A stretch of DNA of 64,000 bases from Adlercreutzia hattorii (GCF_011405655.1 NZ_AP022829.1:434001-498000); one strand, 5' to 3'. Positions 34,111-43,884 are shown, numbered from the stretch's first letter. Translations and numbers: made by a program. Notes: generated from the sequence alone by a model not told the origin.

Positions 34111-35745
34111 ATGGCGGTGAGCGCAGCAGATACGACTTCGAAGACGGAGGCGGCTTCGGCCGCTGCAGCTGCGTCGCCCGCAATAGCTCCTACCTCATCG
34201 GCGCCCGCAAAACCCGCAGGCGCTTCCACGCCCCATACCGATCACGCCCTGCACGGCCGGGCGCTGGCGCTCGTGTTCTTCGGGCTTCTGCTCGCCATGT
34301 TCATCAGCTCGCTCTCCGAGACCATCGCCTCCACGGCGCTGCCCACCATCGTGGGCGACTTGAACGGCGTGGAGATCATGCAGTGGGTCTCCACCGCCTA
34401 CATCCTTTCATCGACGCTGGTCATGCCCATCTACGGCAAGCTGGGCGACCTTATCGGCCGCAAGCGTCTCCTCATGGCGGCGCTCACGCTGTACGCCGCG
34501 GGCAAGGTGGTGTGCGGCCTGGCCATGAACATGGAGATGCTCATCAGCGGCCGCCTCGTCTCTGGCCTTGGGGGCGGCGGCCTCATCATCTTATCCCAGG
34601 CGACGCTCTCCGACGTGGTGCCGCCGCGCAAGCTCGGCACCTACATGGGCGTCATCGGCGCCGTGTTCGCCGTGTCGAATGTGCTGGGCCCGCTTATGGG
34701 CGGCTGGTTCGTCCAGGTGACGGGCTGGCGCTGGATCTTCTGGTTCACGGTGCCCGTGGCCCTGCTTGCCGTGGTGGTACTCGGACTCACGTTGCCCCGC
34801 GACGCCCGTGCCCTCGGAAAGCACCCTCTCGATTGGCCCGGCATGATGGCCATGACCGTGGCCGTGACCTCGCTCGTGCTGGCCATGGCCTGGGGCGGCA
34901 CGCTTATTCCCTGGGGCAGTCTGCCGTTTATGGGCCTTGTCGCTCTGGCTGTGGCTGCCGCTGTGGTCTTCGTGCTGTTGGAGCGCCGCGCCGCCGAGCC
35001 CATCATCCCCATGGGGCTCTTCCGCAACCGCAACTTCGTGCTGTGCTCGGTAACGGGGCTTCTCCTGAACATCAGCTTCATGGGAGCGCTCAACTACCTG
35101 CCCACCTACTTCCAAATCCTGGACGATCTGTCGCCGGAGGTGGCCGGTCTCGTGTGCACGGCTACCAGCGTGGGCATCCTTATCACTTCCACAGCCACCG
35201 GCTGGGTGGCGTCGAAGACGGGGCGCTACAAGGGGATGCTCGTGGCCATGTGCGTCGTGAGCACGGTGGGCCTATTCTTGCTGTCGCGCATGCGGGTGCA
35301 CGAGGCGCTGTGGGTGCCAGTGCTGTATCTGTTCGTACTCGGCTTCGGCATGGGGCTCGGCATGCAGCTGCTCGTGCTCGTGGTGCAAAACGAATTTCCC
35401 CACGCCATGGTGGGCACCGCCACGGCGGCGAACAACTTCTTCCGGCAGATCGGCGCTTCGGTGGGCACGGCGCTCGTGGGCGCGCTGTTCACCATGCGCC
35501 TTACGGCCGACGTGGCCGGCAAGCTCACCCATGTGGACAATCTGTCGCTCGCCACACTGACGCCGCAAATCGTGGATGCGCTGCCCGGGTCAGCCCAGTC
35601 GGTCATTGCTGTCGGTTACTCCGACGCCCTGCTGCCGCTGTTCCTCTGGTTCGTGCCGCTCATGCTTGCGTGCCTCGTGATGATGCTTCTTCTGAAGCGC
35701 CACCCCCTCGCCACCACCATCAACCACGGCGGCGCGGGAAAGTAG
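34111..35745 (+). CDS. 14-TM MFS multidrug exporter (EmrB/QacA type)
   Basis: This 544-residue exporter has a low-complexity Ala/Pro/Ser N-terminus (about 48 residues), then 14 hydrophobic helices. The DHA2-type motifs ALPTIVGDLNG, GKLGDLIGRKR and SGLGGGGLIILSQA are visible. It would be a proton-driven drug or metabolite exporter of the inner membrane. It is followed by a gene-free stretch and is not obviously in an operon. Confidence 0.85.
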   Translation: MAVSAADTTSKTEAASAAAAASPAIAPTSSAPAKPAGASTPHTDHALHGRALALVFFGLLLAMFISSLSETIASTALPTIVGDLNGVEIMQWVSTAYILSSTLVMPIYGKLGDLIGRKRLLMAALTLYAAGKVVCGLAMNMEMLISGRLVSGLGGGGLIILSQATLSDVVPPRKLGTYMGVIGAVFAVSNVLGPLMGGWFVQVTGWRWIFWFTVPVALLAVVVLGLTLPRDARALGKHPLDWPGMMAMTVAVTSLVLAMAWGGTLIPWGSLPFMGLVALAVAAAVVFVLLERRAAEPIIPMGLFRNRNFVLCSVTGLLLNISFMGALNYLPTYFQILDDLSPEVAGLVCTATSVGILITSTATGWVASKTGRYKGMLVAMCVVSTVGLFLLSRMRVHEALWVPVLYLFVLGFGMGLGMQLLVLVVQNEFPHAMVGTATAANNFFRQIGASVGTALVGALFTMRLTADVAGKLTHVDNLSLATLTPQIVDALPGSAQSVIAVGYSDALLPLFLWFVPLMLACLVMMLLLKRHPLATTINHGGAGK

Positions 35746-36125
35746 GACGCTTGTGGCCAAAAACGACTCGCGAACTGCATGCGAAAGTGTCTCTAGAGCA
35801 TTTTTTGGTCAAAAAATCTGCGCTGGCTGCGTCAGCGGCTTGCGGTTTCGAAAGTGCGGTTTCTCTTGATCATAGTTTTACCTGGTCAGAACATTATTGA
35901 AAAGGACGCGCGAATGCGTAGATGGTGAAAGTCGGGGAAAGAGGGCTGAAAACCGCAGTTAGCGCGTCTTTTTTGGCCATCTGGCGAATGCGGCTGAAAG
36001 GCGCTGGGGTGCAATCGGCTTGGGCACAGAAAGAAGCCCCGAAATGGCACTTTTAAATCAGAAATATCATTTCGGGGTCAAAGGTGCGCGAGCGAGAATG
36101 TTTGCCTGCAGGTTCGCTCGCTAGC
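35746..36125. other. Gene-free stretch with AT-rich motifs and a hairpin
   Basis: This 380-bp gap has no supported gene. It contains CATTTTTTGGTCAAAAAATC near 35803, which resembles the arms of the 29.9-30.1 kb inverted repeat. It also contains two close copies of TGCGGTTTC and a 10-bp hairpin at 36037-36077. Confidence 0.6.
36037..36077. terminator. Hairpin downstream of the response regulator gene
   Basis: CCCCGAAATG and CATTTCGGGG form a perfect 10-bp stem with a 21-nt AT-rich loop. It lies 49 bases beyond the leftward response-regulator stop and could also end rightward transcription from the exporter. Confidence 0.55.
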
Positions 36126-36830
36126 TTACCCGCAGGCCTCGGGATCGAGGCGGTAGCCGATGCCCCAGACGGTTTCTATGATGCGGGGCTCGGTGGGGTC
36201 GTCCTCTATCTTGGCCCGCAGCTTCTTGATGAACACGGTGATGGAACTGGTCTCGCCGACGAATTCCGGTCCCCAGGCTGCCTCCACCAGCTGTTCGCGG
36301 GAAAGCACCGTGCCGGGGCTTGCAGCCAGCGTCGCCAGGATCTTGAACTCCTTCGGGGTCAGCGACACGTGTTCGCCGGCCAAGGTGGCGCGGTGCTGGG
36401 CCATATCTAAGGAAAGACATCCCACGGTGATGGTGCCGGAGGAAGGCACAGCGCTGCTCGGGCGCATGGCGGCGCGGCGCAGATGCGCCTCGATGTGCAT
36501 CATCAGCTCGCGGGGGTCGAAGGGCTTCACCATGTAGTCGTCGCCACCGGCCGCGAATCCGACGCCCTTGTCCACGATGTCGCCTTTGGCCGACAGGAAG
36601 ATGACCGGCACGGTGACGCCTCGGGTCCGCAGCTCGCGGCAGGCGGTGAATCCATCCATCTTCGGCATCATGACGTCCATGATGATGAGGTCGGGCGCAT
36701 CGCGAGCGACGGCGTCCAGCGCATCGGCGCCGTTGTCGGCGTAAGCGAATTGCCACTCGGCGCCTTCCACCATGTCGCGCACCACCCGGGCAATGCGCGG
36801 TTCATCGTCCACGAGCAGAATCTTCGCCAT
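36126..36830 (-). CDS. OmpR/PhoB-family response regulator
   Basis: This 234-residue regulator has a receiver domain with acidic pair DD (8-9), phospho-acceptor Asp52 (LIIMDVMMPKMDG), Ser80 and Lys102 (YMVKPFD). The winged helix includes RIIETVWGIGYRLDPE. It lies 62 bases downstream of the haem-type sensor kinase. The pair probably controls the divergent molybdoenzyme operon starting at 38974. Confidence 0.92.
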   Translation of the reverse strand: MAKILLVDDEPRIARVVRDMVEGAEWQFAYADNGADALDAVARDAPDLIIMDVMMPKMDGFTACRELRTRGVTVPVIFLSAKGDIVDKGVGFAAGGDDYMVKPFDPRELMMHIEAHLRRAAMRPSSAVPSSGTITVGCLSLDMAQHRATLAGEHVSLTPKEFKILATLAASPGTVLSREQLVEAAWGPEFVGETSSITVFIKKLRAKIEDDPTEPRIIETVWGIGYRLDPEACG

Positions 36831-36892
36831 CGTCGTCCTCCTTCGCGGTTGTCAGCGGCTCGGCCTTCGGCGCTGCGGGCCGCCCTGCGGTT

Positions 36893-38674
36893 TTACGATT
36901 CCTCGTCCTCTTCCTCAATGACGGGCGCATAGGGAATGCGCACGGTGAACGTGCTGCCCTCCTTCACCCGGCTTTCCACGGCCACGGTGCCGCCATGCAG
37001 CTCGGTGAGGTCGCGCACTACGGCAAGCCCTAGCCCCGTGCCCCGGTAGCGGCGGTTGGCCGACTGCCCGGCCTGCTTGTACAGCTCGAAGATCTGGTCC
37101 AGCTCCTCGGGTGCGATGCCCATGCCGTCGTCGGCAACGCGCATGACGATCCAGCCGGCAGGGGCCGCGTCTTCGTCATCCGGGACGTGCGTGCCGGGAT
37201 GGTTGCCGTGGCCGTGGTTCGCCTCTTCGCCGCTTTCGAACCCAATCGTCAGGCGCACGAACCCGCCTCGATGGGTGTACTTGATAGCATTGTTCACCAG
37301 GTTCTCCAAAATGCGGCGCAGCTTCTCCCAATCGGCCATGCTCAAGGGCACGTCCGGCGCCACCGAGCAGGAGAGTCTCACATCCTTGCCTTCCGCGATA
37401 GGGACCAGCGCCTTGCGCACGAACTGGGCCAAATCGACGAAATCCACGGGTTCGGGCAAAAGCTCGTCCTTTTTAGCAGCGTGCTTGGAAATGACGAGGA
37501 TGTTGTTCACCATGTTCAGCAAAAGGGTGGCATTCGATTCGATTTCGCCCACGGCCTCGCGGGTCTTGGGCGCTAGGCTGTCGTCCGCGTTCAGGATGCG
37601 CGCGTAGGCCAAAATGCTGGTGAGCGGCGTGCGCAGCTCGTGGCTGACGATGGCGAAGAACTCGTTCTTGTAGGCCACCTCATCACCCAGCCGATCGAGT
37701 GCTACCTTCAGCTCGCGCTTCTGGTAGTTCAGCATGTCGTTGAGCACCATGAGGTCGTCGGTCTTGGAACGCACCTGGCCCTCCAGATCGGCATAAAGCG
37801 CCTCAAGGTCGCGGGCCATGCGGTCGAACTCGCCGGTGAGCTCCGCCAGCTCGTCGCGGGGCCGCTCGCCGGGGTCGGGCACCGTGAGGGTGTAGTTGAA
37901 GTCGCCCTTGCCCACGGCGCCCGCCGCGCTTCGCAGCTCGTCGATGGGCCGCAGCACCAGCCGGCTTGTCACGAAGTACAGCCCGATGAAGGCCGCTACC
38001 ATCATGAACAACACCATGATCGCCTGCTGCATCATGCTGTCCTGGATGCCGGCGGCGTAAATGTCCATGGGCTCGGTGATGGACATGGCGCCGCCCACCT
38101 GTCCCACCTGCATGCCTTCCTTGGGGTAGCCGTACTGATCCAGCTCGCCGACGGGGTCGCCGTGACATTCCAGGCACGATTCGGTCACGTACAAAGGCTC
38201 GGTATAGCGAAACACCCGCGTGCCGTCGCCGGCGTCTACCACGCGCCAGAACGCCTTGCGTTCCGGGTCGGCGTTGAAGGCGGCCAGAGCCTCCTGCTCG
38301 AACTCGTCCGGCGCGTTGGCGGCCTGACGAGGGGTGTCGTTGGTGAAGCGGATGGAGTAGTCGGTCTCCGTGGTAAACAGCATGGAGATAGACTTCGCCG
38401 CCACCACGCACACGAGGTGCTTCGTACGGAAGGTGCCGTCCTCGGCACGGTTGATGACGTCCTGATTCATATCGACGAAATCCCATGCTGCGCGCATCTC
38501 GGAGGCAAGTACCTCGGCCTTCTCGCGAGCCTCGTTCTCGGCTTGGGCGTTCTGCAGCGACAGGTTCCACAGGATGTCGACGGCCATGAGCGCAACCATA
38601 ATGACGCCGATGGAAACGGCGATCTTGAAACGTATGCCATAGCGGAACGGGCGCCCCGGGTGATCGGTCGACAT
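36893..38674 (-). CDS. Sensor histidine kinase with periplasmic haem-binding DUF3365 domain
   Basis: This 593-residue kinase has a TM helix (18-40), then an extracytoplasmic DUF3365/Tll0287-like domain with a c-type haem motif CLECH (Cys167, Cys170, His171). A second TM follows (215-238), then HAMP, a coiled coil, HisKA with His345 (IVSHELRTPLTS) and an ATPase domain (RRYRGTGLGLAVVRDL). Such domains are thought to sense redox state or a gas through covalent haem. It shares an operon with the response regulator and is divergent from a respiratory molybdoenzyme, so it probably tunes that enzyme to redox conditions. Confidence 0.9.
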   Translation of the reverse strand: MSTDHPGRPFRYGIRFKIAVSIGVIMVALMAVDILWNLSLQNAQAENEAREKAEVLASEMRAAWDFVDMNQDVINRAEDGTFRTKHLVCVVAAKSISMLFTTETDYSIRFTNDTPRQAANAPDEFEQEALAAFNADPERKAFWRVVDAGDGTRVFRYTEPLYVTESCLECHGDPVGELDQYGYPKEGMQVGQVGGAMSITEPMDIYAAGIQDSMMQQAIMVLFMMVAAFIGLYFVTSRLVLRPIDELRSAAGAVGKGDFNYTLTVPDPGERPRDELAELTGEFDRMARDLEALYADLEGQVRSKTDDLMVLNDMLNYQKRELKVALDRLGDEVAYKNEFFAIVSHELRTPLTSILAYARILNADDSLAPKTREAVGEIESNATLLLNMVNNILVISKHAAKKDELLPEPVDFVDLAQFVRKALVPIAEGKDVRLSCSVAPDVPLSMADWEKLRRILENLVNNAIKYTHRGGFVRLTIGFESGEEANHGHGNHPGTHVPDDEDAAPAGWIVMRVADDGMGIAPEELDQIFELYKQAGQSANRRYRGTGLGLAVVRDLTELHGGTVAVESRVKEGSTFTVRIPYAPVIEEEDEES

Positions 38675-38810
38675 GGTGTCCCCTCCTCGTCAATCTTCAT
38701 ATTATGCCCGATGGAGCTGCATGCAGGAGACTTCGGTGGGGAAGGTAATTCTTTTTTAATATTTGCCCCGAAGTCTTAATGAAAAGTTCCGCTGGCCGCC
38801 ATTGAAGTGA

Positions 38811-38823
38811 CGTTGAGTCAACG
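38811..38823. promoter_or_regulatory. 13-bp perfect palindrome upstream of the molybdoenzyme operon
   Basis: CGTTGAGTCAACG lies 151 bases upstream of the 38974 gene in the divergent region with the kinase. The rest of this 299-bp gap shows AT-rich promoter-like sequence but no clear -35/-10 pair. Confidence 0.35.
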
Positions 38824-38973
38824 GCAGAATAATAGCAAGCGAGTGCGAGGGTTTCGGCCGAGGAGGGCCGCCCGATGCGACAGCAAGGCGGTAGGAGATC
38901 CGCCGAGAGCGGGGGTTCAAACGTCTTTTCGCCGCAGCTCGCGAGAAAATCCCATCTGAGGGAGGAGAGTTCT

Positions 38974-41334
38974 ATGACGAAGAACAGCGAACGCGCCATT
39001 GACGCCAAGCTCACCCGTCGCGCCTTCGTGGGCGCTGCCGCGGCTACGGCTGCTGTGGGCCTGGCCGGATGCGCCCCTGCGGCCACCGACGAGGCGCCGG
39101 CCAAGGACGAGGACCTGCCCGTCACGGGGGAGGATCCCTATGCAAATGCGGAGATCTTCTACTCTACGTGCCCGCCGGAGTGCCAGCATCACAACCTCAA
39201 GGGCTATGTGGTGGACGGCAAGCTTGTGAAGGTGGAGTCTTCCGAGTTGAACGACTGCGCCGCCTGCGCTCGCGGCATCGCTCGTGGCTTTATGTGCAAC
39301 GATCCCAATCGACTGACGGTGCCGCTTTTGCGCGACGGCGATAAGGGTTCGGGTAAGTTCAAGGAGATCACTTGGGATGAGGCCTTCGACCTTATCCAGC
39401 AGAAGCTCGATGAGGCCATTGCCACCGATGGCAACCAGTCGATTTGCTACGCAACTGGCTCGGGCAACTTCGGGGCCATGCACGGCCCGGTGGCGAATGC
39501 CTTCTTTGCGCATCTCGGCGGCGCCACTACGACGGTAGGCAAGCTTTGCTGTGCCGGCGTGTACGAGTCTGTTGTGTACATTTACGGCAAGCGCTTTCTG
39601 GACTGCCGTAACCAGATTGAGAACAGCACCTATTGCATTATTTGGGGCAACAATCCCGCCATCACCAAGCAGGGCTACTTCCAGCGTTTCGAGAAAGTGG
39701 TGGAAAACGGTGGCAAGCTCGTGGTGATCGATCCTATCTATACCGAGTCGGCCGCTAAGGCTACCGACTGGATCGCTCCCTGGCCCGGCACCGATGCAGC
39801 CTTGGGGCTTGCGATGCTGAAGACCATCGTGGACGAGAAGCTCTATGATGAGGAGTTCCTGCTGGCTCACACCTGCGCCCCGTGTCTGGTGGACAAGGCC
39901 ACGGGAGAGCCAGTGATGGAAGATCCTGAGGATCCGGCCTCCTTTGTGGTGCTCGATACCGCCACGGGCAATGTGGTGCGCCATGATGCCGCAAACATCA
40001 CGGCTGCCCTCACTTTGGAGGGAACGCCCCAGGCCGAGCAGTACAACACTGAGTTCGAGCTCATCTATGCCAACGCCGCTCCCTGGACAGTTGAGGCTGC
40101 CGAGGCCGAGTGCGGAGTGCCTGCGGCCGACATCCAGCGTATCGCTCGCGAGTACGCGACCGCCGAGCATGCCATGATCGTTCACAACATGGGCGGATTC
40201 ATGCGTACCGAGAATGGTACCTACGCCGTGGCCGTTGGTGCCTACTTGGCAGCGTTCTGCGGACAGATCGGCCATGAGGGTGAGGGCTATTCGGATGCGG
40301 GTGGTGTGTGCGAAGTGAAGACCGGTGCGCCGATCGAGGTTCCCAACTTACTCGAGAAGATGCCCACCATCCCGTGCTTTAAGTTTGGTGAGTCCATTCT
40401 GAACGAAGACCCCTGCAAGGTGAACGTGTTCTGGTCCATGACCGGCAGCCCCATGACCCAGTGGCCCAATACCAACATGGTGCGCAAGGCTCTAGAAAAG
40501 ATCCCCTTCGTCATTACCGTCGATGAGTACCTGACCTCTACCGCCCTCTACTCCGATTTGGTTCTGCCCTGCGCAGGCATCTTCGAGGTGGACGGCGTGC
40601 TGGCCCAGAACCGCTCCCATTGGATTCAGCTGATGGAGAAGGCGGTGGATGCGCCCGGCGAGGCCAAGAGCGATTTGGAGATATTCACTGAGCTCGCTCG
40701 CCGTTACGACTTCGGCGATGCCTTCGATGTGCCCATGGAGACGCTCATCAGCAACGTCATTGAGCCGGCGGGCATCACCTATGAGGAGCTGAAGGAGAAA
40801 AAGGCCATCGACGTGGTGGGTCCCGACTACATTCCCTATAAAGACGGCAAATTCCTTACACCTTCCGAAAAAGCCGAGTTCTGGGTACGCTCCTGGAAGG
40901 AGGAGGGCTTCGACCCCATTGCCTCCTACGCGCGTGCTGAAGAGGACGCTCGCAACGACAATGAACTGGCTCGCAAGTATCCGCTCTTCAGCGTTCAGCA
41001 GAAGACTTATCGCAGTGTGCATTCCACCTTCAACAATCTCGAATGGATGGACGAGGTATGCGATCAAAAGCCCGTGGTTCTTATGAATGTCGCTGATGCC
41101 GAGACACGAGGTATCCAGGATGGCGATGCGGTGGTTGTGTTCAACGATCGTGGCGAGCATCACGGCGTTGCTCTCGTCAACGACCTTATCAAGCCTGGGG
41201 TAGTAGGGCTGCAGAACGGCTGGTGGGAGCAGCAGGGCGGCTCGTCCAGTTATGTGACCAACGATAAGTGGAGGACTCTCGGTGGTACCCACTGCTGCAA
41301 TCAGACTCTCGTTGACGTGAAGAAGGAGGCGTAA
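38974..41334 (+). CDS. Molybdopterin oxidoreductase catalytic subunit (DMSO-reductase superfamily), second system
   Basis: This 786-residue protein has a twin-arginine signal (TRRAFVGAAAATAAVGLAGC) that also contains a lipobox-like LAGC. The FeS site is CPPECQHH with further cysteines in CAACARG and GFMCNDPNRL. The molybdopterin-binding C-terminal domain is present. The start at 38974 follows GGGAGGAGAG. It operates with the FeS protein encoded 4 bases downstream, but no membrane anchor follows. The substrate is unknown; the superfamily includes many gut-bacterial reductases and dehydroxylases. Confidence 0.87.
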   Translation: MTKNSERAIDAKLTRRAFVGAAAATAAVGLAGCAPAATDEAPAKDEDLPVTGEDPYANAEIFYSTCPPECQHHNLKGYVVDGKLVKVESSELNDCAACARGIARGFMCNDPNRLTVPLLRDGDKGSGKFKEITWDEAFDLIQQKLDEAIATDGNQSICYATGSGNFGAMHGPVANAFFAHLGGATTTVGKLCCAGVYESVVYIYGKRFLDCRNQIENSTYCIIWGNNPAITKQGYFQRFEKVVENGGKLVVIDPIYTESAAKATDWIAPWPGTDAALGLAMLKTIVDEKLYDEEFLLAHTCAPCLVDKATGEPVMEDPEDPASFVVLDTATGNVVRHDAANITAALTLEGTPQAEQYNTEFELIYANAAPWTVEAAEAECGVPAADIQRIAREYATAEHAMIVHNMGGFMRTENGTYAVAVGAYLAAFCGQIGHEGEGYSDAGGVCEVKTGAPIEVPNLLEKMPTIPCFKFGESILNEDPCKVNVFWSMTGSPMTQWPNTNMVRKALEKIPFVITVDEYLTSTALYSDLVLPCAGIFEVDGVLAQNRSHWIQLMEKAVDAPGEAKSDLEIFTELARRYDFGDAFDVPMETLISNVIEPAGITYEELKEKKAIDVVGPDYIPYKDGKFLTPSEKAEFWVRSWKEEGFDPIASYARAEEDARNDNELARKYPLFSVQQKTYRSVHSTFNNLEWMDEVCDQKPVVLMNVADAETRGIQDGDAVVVFNDRGEHHGVALVNDLIKPGVVGLQNGWWEQQGGSSSYVTNDKWRTLGGTHCCNQTLVDVKKEA

Positions 41335-41338
41335 GACC

Positions 41339-41905
41339 ATGGCTATCGGATTTTGGATGAACAATAAGAACTGCTACGGCTGCAAGACCTGCTCCATCGC
41401 CTGCAAGAGCGAGAAGCAGTTGGATAAGGGTGTGCTGCTGCGGCATGTGACGGCAATTCGTCAGGATGATCCGCGAGCTTTTGCTTACCTCTCTATGGCC
41501 TGTAACCATTGCGAAGAGCCTGCCTGTATGGCGAACTGCCCGGTAGGGGCCTACAGCAAGCTGGAAGACGGTACGGTGATTCAAGATCACTCCGTGTGCA
41601 TCGGCTGCAAGACCTGCATCTCGGCCTGCCCCTACGGTGCGCCCGGCTACGACGAGGCGTCGAGCACCACGTTCAAGTGCGACGGCTGCTATGATCGGCG
41701 CCAGCGCGGTGAGCTGCCTGCGTGCGTGGCCGCCTGCCCCGGTGCAAATCTGGCCCTCGATGACATGGAGTCTCTGCAGGGCGCGCACGCGGCCGACATC
41801 GTGTCCGACGAGAGCTCCGGTACCAAGCCCAACTTCGTCATCACGGTGGATGCGGCCTTGGCCGAAGAGCCTGACGACATCGTGGTCGAGAACCATACGG
41901 CGTAA
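41339..41905 (+). CDS. Ferredoxin-type electron-transfer subunit (DmsB family), second system
   Basis: This 188-residue protein has four FeS groups: CYGCKTCSIAC, CNHCEEPACMANC, CIGCKTCISAC and CDGCYDRRQRGELPACVAAC. It starts just after the catalytic gene with GAAGGAGGC as ribosome-binding site. It would deliver electrons to the molybdoenzyme; with no anchor gene present, the donor is unclear. Confidence 0.92.
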   Translation: MAIGFWMNNKNCYGCKTCSIACKSEKQLDKGVLLRHVTAIRQDDPRAFAYLSMACNHCEEPACMANCPVGAYSKLEDGTVIQDHSVCIGCKTCISACPYGAPGYDEASSTTFKCDGCYDRRQRGELPACVAACPGANLALDDMESLQGAHAADIVSDESSGTKPNFVITVDAALAEEPDDIVVENHTA

Positions 41906-41943
41906 TTTTCCTGAGGGCGCCCTTGTCCGCGAGGGCGCAAGAA

Positions 41944-41979
41944 CGGCACGAAGCGCTCCCTCCCCTCCGCTTCGTGCCG
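41944..41979 (+). terminator. Intra-operon hairpin between the FeS subunit and permease genes
   Basis: CGGCACGAAGCG and CGCTTCGTGCCG form a perfect 12-bp stem with a 12-nt loop, followed by CCCCCTTTT. The next ribosome-binding site follows within 20 bases. It may attenuate expression or set mRNA processing, so that the enzyme is made in excess over the transporter genes. Confidence 0.6.
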
Positions 41980-42004
41980 CCCCCTTTTGGAAGGAGGACG
42001 AGCA

Positions 42005-43207
42005 ATGTTTTCCCTAGCTTGGAAGAACATCATCCGGCGCTTGGGCGGATCCCTCATGACCGCCCTCATTGCCTTCATCGCCGTTTTTGTCCTGGCCACC
42101 TCGCTGGCTGTTGTGGCATCGCTCGAAAATGGACTGAGGCTCTCGCGGGAGCGACTCGGGGCCGACATCATGGTCCTTCCCGCAGGGGCCTCGGGCAACG
42201 CCTCGGAAGTGCTCTTTTGCGCCGAGCCGGTCAACGTGTACTTGCCGGCCGACGTCGAGCGAACCGTTGCCGAAACCGCCGGCGTGGAACAGGCAACGCC
42301 CCAATTCTTCACGCAAACGGTCAACCAGAGCTGCTGCTCGGTGATCGGGGTGACGCGCGTGGTGGGTATTGACATGGAGACAGATTTCATCGTGGGCCCC
42401 TGGCTGGTCGGCGGGGCCCTTGAAGGGGGAGCGCTGCCGCCGGACGGCATTATCTTGGGGGCCGCAGCGCCACCCATCGAAGGCGGCCAAGCATCCATTC
42501 TCGGATCGGTGTTTCACTGTGTGGGCACCCTTGAGCCAACGGGATCGAGCGTCGACGAGACCATCTTCATGGATGTGAATGCTGCGCGAACCATTGCGGC
42601 CGAAAGTCCGTATCTTGAGAGCGTCTGGCTTAACGTCGATCCCTTCGATGCTATCTCGTGCGTTATGGTGAAGGTGAAAGAGGGAGCGCAGCCCTCGGCT
42701 GTGGCAGCTGCCATTATCGAACAGGTGCCGGGCGCTGCAGCGGTATGCACCTCCGATCTTATTGCCAGCGTAACATCCCAACTGGTCGTGTTGGAATCAA
42801 TGACCCTTGCGTTTCTGGCGGCCATTGTGCTTTTGGCGGCTCTGGCGTTGGCGGGGCGGTTCTCGTCGCTCGTGTCGAGTCGTATGGGCGAGCTCGGCCT
42901 GCTGAGGACGATGGGAGTTGGCCGCCTTAAGGTTGCTTTGAGCTTCGTGGTCGAGGTGGGGGTTGTCACGATGGCCGCGGCTGCGGCAGCGACGGCCTGC
43001 GCGTGCTTGGCGTCGTCGGCCATTATCGGGCAGCTCCATACCTCGTTTGATTTGCCGGGAGCCCTGTTGGCTCCCTCTGCTTACGGGTGGGTTGTCTGCG
43101 CGGCCCTCCTGTTCGCGGTGCTCCTCAGCTTGGTGGCGCTCGTTCAGCCCATGATCGCCCTGATGCGCCAGGATCCCCAGGAAACGCTTGCCAAAGGAGG
43201 GTTGTGA
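42005..43207 (+). CDS. FtsX/MacB-type ABC permease
   Basis: This 400-residue protein has an N-terminal TM helix, a large extracytoplasmic domain (residues 45-260, including a QSCC pair) and three C-terminal TM helices with the FtsX cytoplasmic signature SRMGELGLLRTMGVG. It starts at 42005 after GGAAGGAGGAC. It pairs with the ATPase whose start codon overlaps its stop (TGATG). MacB-like systems transmit force or move lipoproteins and envelope molecules rather than importing solutes. Confidence 0.85.
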   Translation: MFSLAWKNIIRRLGGSLMTALIAFIAVFVLATSLAVVASLENGLRLSRERLGADIMVLPAGASGNASEVLFCAEPVNVYLPADVERTVAETAGVEQATPQFFTQTVNQSCCSVIGVTRVVGIDMETDFIVGPWLVGGALEGGALPPDGIILGAAAPPIEGGQASILGSVFHCVGTLEPTGSSVDETIFMDVNAARTIAAESPYLESVWLNVDPFDAISCVMVKVKEGAQPSAVAAAIIEQVPGAAAVCTSDLIASVTSQLVVLESMTLAFLAAIVLLAALALAGRFSSLVSSRMGELGLLRTMGVGRLKVALSFVVEVGVVTMAAAAAATACACLASSAIIGQLHTSFDLPGALLAPSAYGWVVCAALLFAVLLSLVALVQPMIALMRQDPQETLAKGGL

Positions 43208-43884
43208 TGGAACCGTTGTTAGAGCTTTCCGACGTCGTAAAGGAATTCTCATCCCGTCCCCCGGTGCGCCCCCTCGATGGCCTGAGCATGGTTGTGCCGC
43301 CCTCGACGATGATTGCGGTTACGGGCGTCTCTGGCAAAGGGAAATCGACGCTGCTCAACGTGATGGGCGGTCTGTTGCGCCCCGAAGCTGGCAGTGTACG
43401 GTATCGGAAGATCGACTTGACGCAGGCGACGGCCGCTCAGATCGACGACATTCATCGGCGGGGCATCGGCTTCGTTTTTCAAACGCCCTATTTGTTCCAG
43501 GCGCTGACGGCCTATGAGAATTTGGAGCTGGCATTGCGGGCCTCTGGCGAGAAGGTGGTGCGAGACCGCATTTTCGAGATGCTGGAGAAGCTGGGCCTCA
43601 GCGAGCGGGCCGAGCATCTTCCCTCGGCGCTATCCGCTGGTCAGAAGCGCCGACTGGTGCTCGGCCGTGCGCTTCTCTCCCATCACGATGTGCTGCTGGC
43701 GGACGAGCCGACGAATGACCTGGATGCGGAATGGTCGGAGCGCGTCTTCGAGTTGCTGCGCGGCTTCTGTGCCACCGAGGGGCGGTCGGTGGTTCTGGTG
43801 ACCCATGACCGCTCCTATGCTGCCCAGGCCGACAAGGTATACCTTTTGGAAGGCGGAAAGCTTCGGGAGGAGGTGACGCTGTGA
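43207..43884 (+). CDS. ABC transporter ATP-binding protein (LolD/MacB type)
   Basis: This 225-residue ATPase has Walker A GVSGKGKST near residues 40-48, ABC signature LSAGQKRR, Walker B VLLADEPTNDLD and the H-loop THD. The extra Lys inside the P-loop (GKGKS) is unusual. It is coupled to the permease upstream and overlaps the propeller gene by 4 bases. Confidence 0.88.
   Translation: MEPLLELSDVVKEFSSRPPVRPLDGLSMVVPPSTMIAVTGVSGKGKSTLLNVMGGLLRPEAGSVRYRKIDLTQATAAQIDDIHRRGIGFVFQTPYLFQALTAYENLELALRASGEKVVRDRIFEMLEKLGLSERAEHLPSALSAGQKRRLVLGRALLSHHDVLLADEPTNDLDAEWSERVFELLRGFCATEGRSVVLVTHDRSYAAQADKVYLLEGGKLREEVTL

Noticed and set aside
34383-35900. A 505-codon frame overlapping the 14-TM exporter
   Set aside because: It is a shifted-frame shadow of the exporter, Arg/Gly/His-rich with no membrane helices or motif.
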